Source of the DNA: Bacteroidales bacterium
GTDB taxonomy: Bacteria; Bacteroidota; Bacteroidia; Bacteroidales; VadinHA17
DNA length: 20,906 nucleotides
Assembly (NCBI GenBank): GCA_012514255.1
Contig: JAAZAP010000149.1
Location: forward strand, 1 to 20,906
Direction of reading: 5' to 3'
Shown: positions 1 to 10,055 of the stretch, in pieces
Layout of the letters: every line of letters begins with the position of its first letter
How positions within the stretch are numbered: position 1 is the stretch's first letter
Program-made: the position numbers and the translations under genes
The notes under the pieces: generated by a model
What the model was told of the DNA's origin: nothing
Databases searched by the model: none
The model's input: only the letters and a program-made list of their open reading frames with translations

Positions 1-2
1 AC

Positions 3-932
3 AGGAATCACATTGGTGATGCTGACATGGAGCTTCTGTGGTGTCCGCCACGCGGTGACATGGTTCAGGAGGCTGTTGAAGCCGCCTCGGCGGCAGATGC
101 AGTGATAGTGGCCCTGGGACTCTCGCCGAGGCTTGAAGGGGAGGAGATGAGCGTTAAGCTTGAGGGCTTTGAAGGCGGTGACCGCACCAGCCTGAGCCTG
201 CCGGCAATACAGGAGGATCTCCTGGATGCACTGCTCGCCACAGGCAAGCCTGTGGTGGTGGTGCTCATGACCGGCAGCCCGGTGGCATCACTACGGGCAC
301 AGGAGCAGGCCGCCGCTGTGCTGCTTGCAGGTTATCCCGGAGTGGAAGGCGGGAATGCCATTGCTGATGTGATCTTCGGAGACTTTAACCCTGCCGGGCG
401 CCTGCCTGTGACCTGGTACCGGTCAGTGGATCAGTTGCCCCCGTTTGGAGAGTATGATATGGTAAACCGTACCTACAGGTATTTCAAGGGAACGCCCCTT
501 TATCCTTTCGGGTACGGATTGAGTTATACCACCTTTGCCTATTCGGACCTCGTAGTGCCGGCAAAGGCCGTCGCCGGCACAGAGGTAAAGGTGAGTGTGA
601 CTGTCACCAATACCGGGAAAATGGCAGGTGACGAGGTAGTGCAGCTTTATCTGACTGATGAGAAAGCTACTACGCCGAGACCTCTCAGGCAGCTTGAAGG
701 ATTCGACCGGATAACCCTGAGGCCAGGGGAGAGCAGAAGGGTTGAGTTTACCCTGGAACCGGAGCAGTTCTCAATACTCAACAATAAGGATATAAGGGTT
801 ATTGAGCCCGGATGGTTCACCGTGGCCGTCGGAGGCCGGCAACCCGTAACAAAAGGCGGGGAGAAGGCTGACACCGGTATTATGACAAAACGGCTGCAGC
901 TTACCGGAAGAGAAATCTCTGTGAACGAGTAA
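3..932 (+). CDS. GH3 beta-glycosidase, C-terminal part (5' end outside window)
   Basis: This is the end of a glycoside hydrolase family 3 enzyme, probably of the beta-xylosidase/beta-glucosidase type, which removes sugars from the non-reducing ends of beta-linked oligosaccharides. The frame is open from the first bases, so the gene starts upstream; the first in-window ATG at 27 is internal. About 309 residues are visible. First comes the GH3 C-terminal alpha/beta sandwich, with VIVALGLSPRLEGEEM, GGDRTSLSLP, GYPGVEGGNAIADVIFGD and NPAGRLPVTW. Next is the YPFGYGLSYTTF segment. Last is a fibronectin-III-like domain with VTNTGKMAGDEVVQLYL and LEGFDRITLRPGES. The catalytic nucleophile Asp and the signal peptide would lie in the missing N-terminal part. 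The E-G-G-D-R-x-S-L pattern and the PLYPFGYGLSYT run resemble the xylosidase/arabinofuranosidase branch, but specificity is inference. The CDF transporter follows 25 bp later. Confidence 0.94.
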   Translation, partial: RNHIGDADMELLWCPPRGDMVQEAVEAASAADAVIVALGLSPRLEGEEMSVKLEGFEGGDRTSLSLPAIQEDLLDALLATGKPVVVVLMTGSPVASLRAQEQAAAVLLAGYPGVEGGNAIADVIFGDFNPAGRLPVTWYRSVDQLPPFGEYDMVNRTYRYFKGTPLYPFGYGLSYTTFAYSDLVVPAKAVAGTEVKVSVTVTNTGKMAGDEVVQLYLTDEKATTPRPLRQLEGFDRITLRPGESRRVEFTLEPEQFSILNNKDIRVIEPGWFTVAVGGRQPVTKGGEKADTGIMTKRLQLTGREISVNE

Positions 933-957
933 ACAATTGCGGCTGACTCACCGTTAA

Positions 958-1581
958 TTGTCTGTGACAGCAATAGAAAAAAACAGGCGACGGACAGGAT
1001 GGGTGGTCATTCTGACAGCCGTGACAATGGTCATAGAGATCATCGCCGGTTGGCTTACCGGATCTATGGCACTGATGGCTGACGGTATACACATGGGATC
1101 ACATGTGCTGGCTATCGGACTCAGCTGGGCCGCCTATGTGCTTGTACAGAGGCTCTCGTCAAACCCCTCCTTCACCGGCAGCAGGGATAAGATACTGACC
1201 CTGGCCGGCTATACCAGCGGATTAATTCTCCTGATATTCGCGGCAATGATCATCGCAGGCGCTATTGGAAGATTCGTCAATCCACGGGTCATCGAATACC
1301 GGGAGGCTATTATGATAGCTTTCATCGGACTGGGAGTCAATATACTGAGCGCATTCCTCCTGCATCATGACCATGAGGAAGAGGATAAGAACATCCGGGC
1401 TGCATACCTCCATGTGCTGGCTGATGCCGTAACAAGCGTCGCGGCCATTGTCGGGCTGACTGCTGCCATGATCTGGGGACTCCCCTATATAGATGCCATT
1501 GCTGCATTGATAAGCTCTGCTGTAATCATTAAGTGGTCAACAGGCCTGCTAAGGGACGCAGGGAAGGAACTTATCTCCTGA
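958..1581 (+). CDS. DmeF-like CDF family divalent metal cation transporter, short form
   Basis: This is an inner-membrane cation diffusion facilitator, which exports divalent metals (Co/Ni/Zn/Cd in the DmeF branch) against protons. The 207-residue protein shows about six hydrophobic helices. Metal-site residues visible are D42, H45 and H49 in TM2 (ADGIHMGSH) and H152/D156 in TM5 (HVLADAVTSV). A short acidic/His loop, HHDHEEED, spans 136-143 between TM4 and TM5. The C-terminal LLRDAGKELIS matches the point where the family normally runs on into a cytoplasmic dimerisation domain; here a TGA follows and no continuation is seen in frame. The start is uncertain: a stop at 955-957 precedes TTG 958, with GTG 964 next. 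The first ATG (1027) would cut into TM1, so a non-ATG start is likely. It lies 25 bp after the GH3 gene, without an obvious functional link. Family assignment is firm; the metal is inferred. Confidence 0.85.
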   Translation: MSVTAIEKNRRRTGWVVILTAVTMVIEIIAGWLTGSMALMADGIHMGSHVLAIGLSWAAYVLVQRLSSNPSFTGSRDKILTLAGYTSGLILLIFAAMIIAGAIGRFVNPRVIEYREAIMIAFIGLGVNILSAFLLHHDHEEEDKNIRAAYLHVLADAVTSVAAIVGLTAAMIWGLPYIDAIAALISSAVIIKWSTGLLRDAGKELIS

Positions 1582-1760
1582 ATGTCCTAAAAAAAGTTAA
1601 ATCGGAATGTTCATGAGATTTGTCATGATGAGCCTATTATACATGCATTTAATTTGCCATTGCCTAATTAGTGTATCTCTTACACTTTAGTCTTTTGATG
1701 GATTTGTTATCAACAAATACCGGATTATAAGACAGTTTAGGTTTTAGGGGTTATTTTTGT

Positions 1761-1791
1761 ACCGTCCCGGACAACCGGGACGGTCTTCTTT
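1761..1791 (+). terminator. Possible intrinsic terminator hairpin
   Basis: A perfect 10-bp GC-rich stem (ACCGTCCCGG / CCGGGACGGT) closes on a 4-base ACAA loop, followed by a pyrimidine-rich but interrupted tail (CTTCTTT). It lies 180 bases after the CDF stop and 57 bases before the methyltransferase start. The weak T tract makes termination efficiency uncertain. A TATTTTTG box sits directly upstream, so an attenuator-like or 5'-stabilising role is an alternative. Confidence 0.5.
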
Positions 1792-1814
1792 ATATCCGGT
1801 AAGGTTTCAATGGT

Positions 1815-1822
1815 TATCTTTG
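1815..1822 (+). promoter_or_regulatory. Bacteroidota -7 box (TATCTTTG) for the rRNA methyltransferase
   Basis: This is an exact TAnnTTTG match ending 18 bases before the ATG at 1841 and just downstream of the hairpin. No clear TTTG/TTG -33 element is seen 19-21 bases upstream, so the call rests on the -7 box and its position. Confidence 0.4.
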
Positions 1823-1840
1823 TGAGCATGTTGACTGATT

Positions 1841-3244
1841 ATGCTTCCTCCTGAATTTACTGAACGGATCAGAACCCAGCCCTTCATTGATGCCGGCAGC
1901 CTCTCGGAGGCTTTAGGCAGACCTGCAGTCACATCAGTCAGGGTCAACAGGTTGAAGTGGCCACATAAGATCACGGTGTATGAACAGGTTGGGTGGGAGC
2001 CGGATGGTTATTATCTTCCCGGGAGGCCTCTTTTCACTGCTGATCCGTTGTTTCATGCGGGGGTTTATTATCCGCAGGAGTCTTCAAGCATGTTCATGGG
2101 TGAGATGTTCCGGCAGCTGGCTGCCGGCATGAGTGGACTCCGAGTGCTTGATCTCTGTGGTGCTCCGGGAGGCAAGAGCACCCATCTGGCAGGACTGCTC
2201 GGTGATCATGGTCTGCTGGTGGCCAATGAGGTGATCAGGTCACGCGCTTCCGTACTGGCTGAAAATGTAACCAAGTGGGGAACAGGCAACGTAATTGTCA
2301 CCAGTGCTGACCCGTCTCGTTTTGCGTTGGTGCCCGGATTCTTTGATGTTATTGTCGCGGATGTTCCGTGTTCAGGTGAGGGAATGTTCAGGCATCCGGC
2401 TGCTGTGGCTGAGTGGTCACCTCAGAATGCAAGGCTTTGTTGCGAGCGTCAGCTCAGGATAGTGATGGAGTCATGGCCTGCACTCAGGCCCGGAGGGATC
2501 CTCATTTATTCAACCTGCACATTCAATCCCGCCGAAAACGAAGAAAACATATCATGGGTAAGAGACAAGACCGGCGCAGTACCGCTCAGTGTTGATCTCC
2601 CTCCGGGAAGCCCGGTTGTAAACATTCCTTACAAAGGTGTTGAAGGTTACGGTTTTCATCCCGGAAGGGTAAAGGGTGACGGATTCTTCATCGCTGCCTT
2701 GCAAAAACCCGGAATTGCCGGTGATACTGACGGTAGCAGCGGGTATAAGGCGGGTCGGGGTCCTGAGGTAAGAATCAGCAAGAATGCAACAGTCAGGCCT
2801 TCGTCCCGGGCATTTGACCTGAGCCGGTCACTTGCCTCCTTTGATCGCAGCAGGGTGGTGATGTATGAGGGAAGGATAATTGCCCTGGCCGCAGAGGCTG
2901 GACTGTACAGTTACATAGAAAAAAACCTCCCTGTCATCAAGTCGGGTACAATGATAGGCGAGGTGAAGAACGGAGTACTGATTCCCGCACATGACCTCGC
3001 GATGTCAGTGAAGATAAAGGAGGAATCATGGCCGTGGCATACCCTTACACTCAAGGAATCTCTCCAATACCTGCGGCTTGAGCCACCTGATGCCTCCCGG
3101 ATGGTGGCAGGCAGGATTCTGATGAAATACCGTGGCGTGCCGCTGGGATTTGCGAACAATCTTGGAAACCGGGTAAACAACGGCTATCCCCGGGCATGGA
3201 GGATAAGGATGGACAGCACGGATGATCCGGTTGAAATCTTATAG
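1841..3244 (+). CDS. RsmF-like (NOL1/NOP2/Sun) rRNA cytosine-C5-methyltransferase
   Basis: This cytoplasmic, SAM-dependent enzyme is predicted to methylate C5 of a cytosine in 16S rRNA. The 467 residues begin with an RsmF/RsmB-type N-terminal segment (TSVRVNRLKW near 31-40). The Rossmann methyltransferase core follows, with motif I LDLCGAPGGK (103-112), DVPCSGEG with release cysteine C177, and YSTCTFNPAENEENI with nucleophile cysteine C226. Both cysteines typical of RNA m5C methyltransferases are present. After a variable linker (about 245-330), the C-terminal part with YLRLEPP, GVPLGFANNLGNRVNNGYPRA and WRIRM matches the PUA-like RNA-binding tail of RsmF-type proteins. The length fits that class, which is longer than RsmB. 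The ATG at 1841 places the family N-terminus correctly. It is followed on the same strand by fhs after a 91-bp spacer. The exact target base cannot be read from sequence. Confidence 0.9.
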   Translation: MLPPEFTERIRTQPFIDAGSLSEALGRPAVTSVRVNRLKWPHKITVYEQVGWEPDGYYLPGRPLFTADPLFHAGVYYPQESSSMFMGEMFRQLAAGMSGLRVLDLCGAPGGKSTHLAGLLGDHGLLVANEVIRSRASVLAENVTKWGTGNVIVTSADPSRFALVPGFFDVIVADVPCSGEGMFRHPAAVAEWSPQNARLCCERQLRIVMESWPALRPGGILIYSTCTFNPAENEENISWVRDKTGAVPLSVDLPPGSPVVNIPYKGVEGYGFHPGRVKGDGFFIAALQKPGIAGDTDGSSGYKAGRGPEVRISKNATVRPSSRAFDLSRSLASFDRSRVVMYEGRIIALAAEAGLYSYIEKNLPVIKSGTMIGEVKNGVLIPAHDLAMSVKIKEESWPWHTLTLKESLQYLRLEPPDASRMVAGRILMKYRGVPLGFANNLGNRVNNGYPRAWRIRMDSTDDPVEIL

Positions 3245-3335
3245 ACAATTTGTTGTTGAACTAAACTTTCACATTTTATACTTGTTCTCATTGAAAAGAA
3301 ATTACTCTATTTTTATCCATACAAATTTTCCTCTG

Positions 3336-5006
3336 ATGAAAACAGACATTGAGATTGCTCAAAGTGCAGAGATAAAGCCGATCACGGAAGTTGCAGGCAG
3401 GCTCGGACTCAAACAGGACGACCTGGAGCTGTACGGCAAGTATAAGGCAAAACTCCCTCTTTCGCTCATTGATGAAAAGAAAATAGCCAGATCGAAGCTT
3501 ATTCTGGTTACCGCCATCACACCAACTCCGGCCGGTGAGGGTAAGACCACCACGTCCATCGGCCTTGCCCAGGGCCTTAACCAGCTGGGCAAGAGAGCTA
3601 CGGTAGTGCTCAGGGAACCATCGCTTGGACCGGTCTTCGGCATCAAGGGTGGTGCAGCCGGAGGAGGTTACTCCCAGGTGATACCGATGGAGGACATAAA
3701 CCTTCACTTTACCGGAGATCTCTCTGCCGTGGAGAAGGCTCACAATCTGCTCTCTGCAATGATTGACAATAACATCCAGGCTTCTGATGGTGGTCTGGGC
3801 ATTGATCCGAGGACCATTTCATGGAAGAGGGTAATGGACATGAATGACCGGGCATTGCGTGACATCGTTATCGGTCTTGGCGGCACAACCCAGGGTATTC
3901 CCAGGGAGACCGGCTTTGATATCACTGCCGCCTCTGAGGTGATGGCCATCCTTTGTCTTGCAACGAGCATCAGTGACCTGAAGGAGCGACTGGGGAACAT
4001 CTTCATTGGATATACCTATGATGGGAAACCTGTGTTTGCACGTGACCTTCGTGCCCAGGGAGCCATGGCGGCGCTTCTCAAGGAAGCCCTGAAGCCCAAC
4101 CTGGTGCAGACACTTGAAGGTACCCCGGCAATCATCCACGGCGGACCCTTTGCCAACATAGCACAGGGAACAAACTCAATTGTTGCCACCCGCATGGGAT
4201 TGTCACTGAGTGATTATGTGGTGACCGAGGCCGGCTTTGCCAGCGAGCTGGGAGCCGAGAAATTCTTTAATATCAAATCGCAGGTGGGCAGGCTGAAGAC
4301 AAATGCCGTGGTTATTGTCGCCACCATCAGGGCCCTGAAATATCATGGCGGAGTAAAGCTTTCCGAGCTGGGCAATGAAAACCTGGAGGCGCTGAGCAGG
4401 GGATTTGAGAATCTTGACAAGCATATTGAGAACATGCATTACTACGGATTCAGGCCTGTTGTGGCGGTGAACCGTTTCAGTTCCGATACTGATGCCGAGA
4501 TAGAACTGCTCAGGAAGTACTGTGATGAACACAACGTCAGGGTAGCTGTAAACACGGCATGGGCTGACGGTGGCAGTGGAGCCATTGAGCTGGCCAATGC
4601 AGTTATTGAAGCTACTGAGTCATGCACTGACTGCTTTACTCCCCTTTATGATCTCTCATGGTCACTGGAGAAAAAGATTGAAACCATCACCACGCTTATG
4701 TACGGAGCCAGGAATGTTGAATATACGCTGGAGGCAAGGGATCAGCTGAAAAAAATTAATGACCTGGGCCTTGACACACTTGCCGTTTGCATAGCCAAGA
4801 CCCAGAAATCCCTTTCCGATGACCAGACGCAACGTAACCGTCCGCGAGATTTTACCGTCCGCATAAGGAGGGTTGAATTATCATCCGGTGCGGGATTCAT
4901 TGTGCCGATAGCCGGCTCAATAATGAGGATGCCCGGACTGCCCAGGACACCTTCTGCCGAGAAGATAGATATTGATGACAATGGCCAGATAAGCGGATTG
5001 TTCTGA
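3336..5006 (+). CDS. fhs: Formate-tetrahydrofolate ligase
   Basis: It makes 10-formyl-THF from formate, THF and ATP in the cytoplasm, feeding one-carbon units into purine synthesis or running in reverse from glycine/serine. The protein has 556 residues from ATG 3336, the normal length for this enzyme. The P-loop TPTPAGEGKTT is at about 63-72. The family signature GIKGGAAGGGY is at about 102-112, and the second signature VATIRALKYHGG is at 328-339. The frame is open back to 3222 and overlaps the previous gene. The extra 38 residues this would add are hydrophobic and AT-rich in codons, unlike the family N-terminus (MKTDIEIAQ), so 3336 is chosen. The 91-bp upstream spacer holds near-matches to a -7 box (TATACTTG at 3277-3284, TATTTTTA at 3308-3315), none exact. 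The stop codon TGA directly abuts or overlaps the next gene, mobA, suggesting co-translation. Confidence 0.97.
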   Translation: MKTDIEIAQSAEIKPITEVAGRLGLKQDDLELYGKYKAKLPLSLIDEKKIARSKLILVTAITPTPAGEGKTTTSIGLAQGLNQLGKRATVVLREPSLGPVFGIKGGAAGGGYSQVIPMEDINLHFTGDLSAVEKAHNLLSAMIDNNIQASDGGLGIDPRTISWKRVMDMNDRALRDIVIGLGGTTQGIPRETGFDITAASEVMAILCLATSISDLKERLGNIFIGYTYDGKPVFARDLRAQGAMAALLKEALKPNLVQTLEGTPAIIHGGPFANIAQGTNSIVATRMGLSLSDYVVTEAGFASELGAEKFFNIKSQVGRLKTNAVVIVATIRALKYHGGVKLSELGNENLEALSRGFENLDKHIENMHYYGFRPVVAVNRFSSDTDAEIELLRKYCDEHNVRVAVNTAWADGGSGAIELANAVIEATESCTDCFTPLYDLSWSLEKKIETITTLMYGARNVEYTLEARDQLKKINDLGLDTLAVCIAKTQKSLSDDQTQRNRPRDFTVRIRRVELSSGAGFIVPIAGSIMRMPGLPRTPSAEKIDIDDNGQISGLF

Positions 5007-5587
5007 TAAAGACTTTTCCCGACATATCAGCAGCTGTTCTCGCGGGCGGAAGAGCTCAGCGCTTTGGTGGCATCAACAAAGCCCTGATTGAGGTCTCCGG
5101 CATCCCGGTCATCAGCCGGATAACCACTCTTCTGAAACCGCTCTTCACCGAGATAATTGTTGCCGGCTGGCCGCAAGGAGACCCTCTGCCGCAAGGCATG
5201 CGGTCAGTTGCCGACAATTATCCCGGCATAGGGCCTCTGGGTGGCATCGAAGCAGCCCTTAAGGCCTCACAATCACCCTTCCTGTTCGTCGTCGGTTGTG
5301 ATATGCCATGGCTGTCAGAGCAGCTCATAAGGGAGCAGGCTGAGTTCTTTCTCAGGAATCCGTCTGATATCCTGTCAGCCCGCTCAGACGGTCTCCCGGA
5401 GCCTCTTCATTCGATCTACAGCAGAAGCATACACACTTCCCTGGTGACCTACATTGAACTGGGGGGTAGTCCTGCAGTAATTGATTTCTTCAAAATGGTT
5501 GATACCATTTATATCGACTTTCCCGTGACCGGTGAAACAAGAAAAGCACTTACCAACATCAACCGGCCGGAAGATATTGCCACTTGA
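5006..5587 (+). CDS. mobA: MobA-like molybdenum cofactor guanylyltransferase, non-canonical start
   Basis: This is a cytoplasmic nucleotidyltransferase predicted to attach GMP from GTP to molybdopterin, giving the guanine dinucleotide cofactor of DMSO-reductase-family enzymes such as formate dehydrogenases. Counting from ATA 5006 it has 193 residues, a normal length. It shows the nucleotide-binding loop VLAGGRAQRFGGINKAL (11-27), GPLGGIEAAL (76-85) and VVGCDMPWL with the metal-binding Asp at 99. The frame is open from 4979 and contains no ATG, GTG or TTG until ATG 5198, which would delete the whole LAGG loop. Possible starts are ATA 5006, whose first base is the last base of the fhs stop (TGATA), CTG 5003 and ATT 4997. 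The family N-terminus fits any of these. An ATG-to-ATA change or sequence error is an alternative. A related nucleotidyltransferase of the NTP_transf_3 fold is possible, but MobA fits best. Confidence 0.83.
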   Translation: MKTFPDISAAVLAGGRAQRFGGINKALIEVSGIPVISRITTLLKPLFTEIIVAGWPQGDPLPQGMRSVADNYPGIGPLGGIEAALKASQSPFLFVVGCDMPWLSEQLIREQAEFFLRNPSDILSARSDGLPEPLHSIYSRSIHTSLVTYIELGGSPAVIDFFKMVDTIYIDFPVTGETRKALTNINRPEDIAT

Positions 5588-5593
5588 ATCTGA

Positions 5594-8833
<3,240 letters not shown>

Positions 8834-8870
8834 CAGTGCTGCTGATATCTCTTCTGCTTCTCTCTTTCTG

Positions 8871-9950
8871 CTACTGCCCTGCAGGTGATATCTCCACCTG
8901 AAGCACGCTGCTGCTGCCGGTGATTATATTATCTACACTGTAAGTGAGAGGCTCAGTGAGATATTTTCTGTCAGCGCTGACAATCACCATGCCTCTGGCA
9001 GGTATGGTAAGGACTGCCGGTGCTCCTTCAGGTCCTCCGGAGAGCATCATCGGGATATCAGAGGTGTTGATCAGTTCAAACCTGATAGTCTTGCCGTTAT
9101 CTTTGAAAACCTTTCCTGTCTTTACAACAGACCTGAACATCGGAGCTGCAAACTCTTCAAATGCTGCCAGGTTATCGCCATACCATACGGCTGTCCGTCC
9201 AGCGAACATTGCCTCTCTGAGTGATTCAAGGGTGCGTTCCCTGGCGAACACCAGTGTCATTGGCCTGTGGGAATATTCGGGTGCCGCATACTGTTCGCTG
9301 ATGACGCCGTGGATATCACTGTTACCCATTACTGCCAGTTTATTGTCACGGCACATATCCATCACCAGAGGGTAGTACTCAACGTTATTGTAATATTCAA
9401 TTCCGTGCAGCCATCCTTTTGCAATAAGTTCATGGTGTACCTCGTACATTTTTGGGATCCCGTCAGGCTGTTGTCTTTTCCAGCCGGGATGGTTCCACTG
9501 GATGAAGGCTCCCTGTGCCACTGCTGCCTCGATAACTTTCATAAAGTCCTCCCTGACGAGTGAGTCTGTCTCCGTGATGAAGAGGGCATTGAGGTGTCCG
9601 GGAGGCATGCTCCGGGTTATCTCCGTCCCTTTCACGAGGATGATATTATAGTCGGCTGCTGTTGGTGTTGTTATCTTCCATGCCACATTATGGTCAGTAG
9701 GGATGTACTGTTTCCGGGGCTGGTATTCAATGTGATCAGTGATGGAGATGGCATCCAGTCCGTCGCGCCAGGCTTCGCCGATCCTCTGTGTTGGCCACAC
9801 GTTGCCGTCAGAAAAGACTGTATGGGTATGGAAGTCGCATTTGAGTGTTACGTAGCCCGGCACTACGGGCACATTGAGGATACGTCTCTGCGCTGTGAGG
9901 GTCACCGTGACCAGCAGGAGAGAGATGATAAGGAGAAGTTTTGGTTTCAT
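8871..9950 (-). CDS. Exported PHP-domain metal-dependent phosphodiesterase (Sb-PDE-like)
   Basis: This is a PHP-superfamily metallohydrolase of 359 residues. The first 20 residues are a clear signal peptide (MKPKLLLIISLLLVTVTLTA), so it acts in the periplasm or outside. PHP metal ligands are visible in order: FHTHTVFSDG (H41, H43, D48), ITDH (D72, H73), KGTEIT (E110), H119, WNHPG (H154) and GNSDIH (D212, H214). After about residue 275 there is a beta-rich C-terminal region (SVVKTGKVFKDNGKTIRFEL onward). Exported proteins with this layout are, to my knowledge, often named Sb-PDE family phosphodiesterase, after organophosphate diester hydrolases. The substrate here is unknown; a phosphodiester or nucleotide is inference. 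It is convergent with the GH2 gene (37 bp apart) and lies downstream of the POT transporter on the same strand, separated by a 95-bp repeat-bearing spacer. Confidence 0.84.
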   Translation of the reverse strand: MKPKLLLIISLLLVTVTLTAQRRILNVPVVPGYVTLKCDFHTHTVFSDGNVWPTQRIGEAWRDGLDAISITDHIEYQPRKQYIPTDHNVAWKITTPTAADYNIILVKGTEITRSMPPGHLNALFITETDSLVREDFMKVIEAAVAQGAFIQWNHPGWKRQQPDGIPKMYEVHHELIAKGWLHGIEYYNNVEYYPLVMDMCRDNKLAVMGNSDIHGVISEQYAAPEYSHRPMTLVFARERTLESLREAMFAGRTAVWYGDNLAAFEEFAAPMFRSVVKTGKVFKDNGKTIRFELINTSDIPMMLSGGPEGAPAVLTIPARGMVIVSADRKYLTEPLTYSVDNIITGSSSVLQVEISPAGQ

Positions 9951-9976
9951 GATATAAAATCTGCGATTTGTGAGTT

Positions 9977-10025
9977 AATCTACTATCTGCAGGCTACAAT
10001 CGAAAATCGTCAATCAAAAATCCAC
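9977..10025. repeat. Heptamer array, consensus AATCNNN
   Basis: Seven consecutive in-phase 7-bp units: AATCTAC, TATCTGC, AGGCTAC, AATCGAA, AATCGTC, AATCAAA, AATCCAC. The last four all begin AATC; the first three are more divergent. The array lies between the transporter and phosphodiesterase genes, and two bases separate it from a second heptamer array of different sequence. The period of 7 is read directly from the sequence; its role is unknown. Confidence 0.6.
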
Positions 10026-10027
10026 TG

Positions 10028-10055
10028 CTGCCTATTGCCTTCTGCCTAATGCCTA
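10028..10055. repeat. Heptamer array, consensus NTGCCTW
   Basis: Four perfect-phase 7-bp units: CTGCCTA, TTGCCTT, CTGCCTA, ATGCCTA. The stop codon and the last codons of the transporter gene on the minus strand (10046 onward) lie inside the array, so the repeat has encroached on the coding end. It is adjacent to the AATC-type array. Confidence 0.65.

Larger units (their letters stand above)
1582..1840. other. Gene-free AT-rich spacer with several dyads
   Basis: These 259 bases have no credible ORF. They contain two TCATGA palindromes (1611-1616 and 1623-1628), an AGTGTA-tctct-TACACT inverted repeat (1670-1686), an ATTTGTT-atc-AACAAAT dyad (1702-1718), a TATTTTTG box at 1752-1759, a GC-rich hairpin (1761-1784) and a second -7-like box at 1815-1822. 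The dyads could be operators or 3'-end structures. No function can be assigned from sequence alone. Confidence 0.5.

Noticed and set aside
3222..3335. Upstream extension of fhs by 38 codons
   Set aside because: It overlaps the methyltransferase end, is AT-rich spacer-like sequence, and the family N-terminus begins at ATG 3336.
5198..5587. Short mobA starting at ATG 5198
   Set aside because: It would lack the nucleotide-binding loop that is clearly encoded in the same frame upstream.
8834..8870. Terminator between the convergent GH2 and phosphodiesterase genes
   Set aside because: The 37-bp pyrimidine-rich gap shows no stem-loop followed by a T run on either strand.
9594..10049. 151-codon plus-strand frame running through the phosphodiesterase 5' end and the heptamer repeats
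   Set aside because: It is antisense to a well-supported PHP-domain protein, and its end is encoded by repeats.
9977..10055. Possible CRISPR array
   Set aside because: Units are 7 bp with no spacers of constant length and there are no cas genes nearby.
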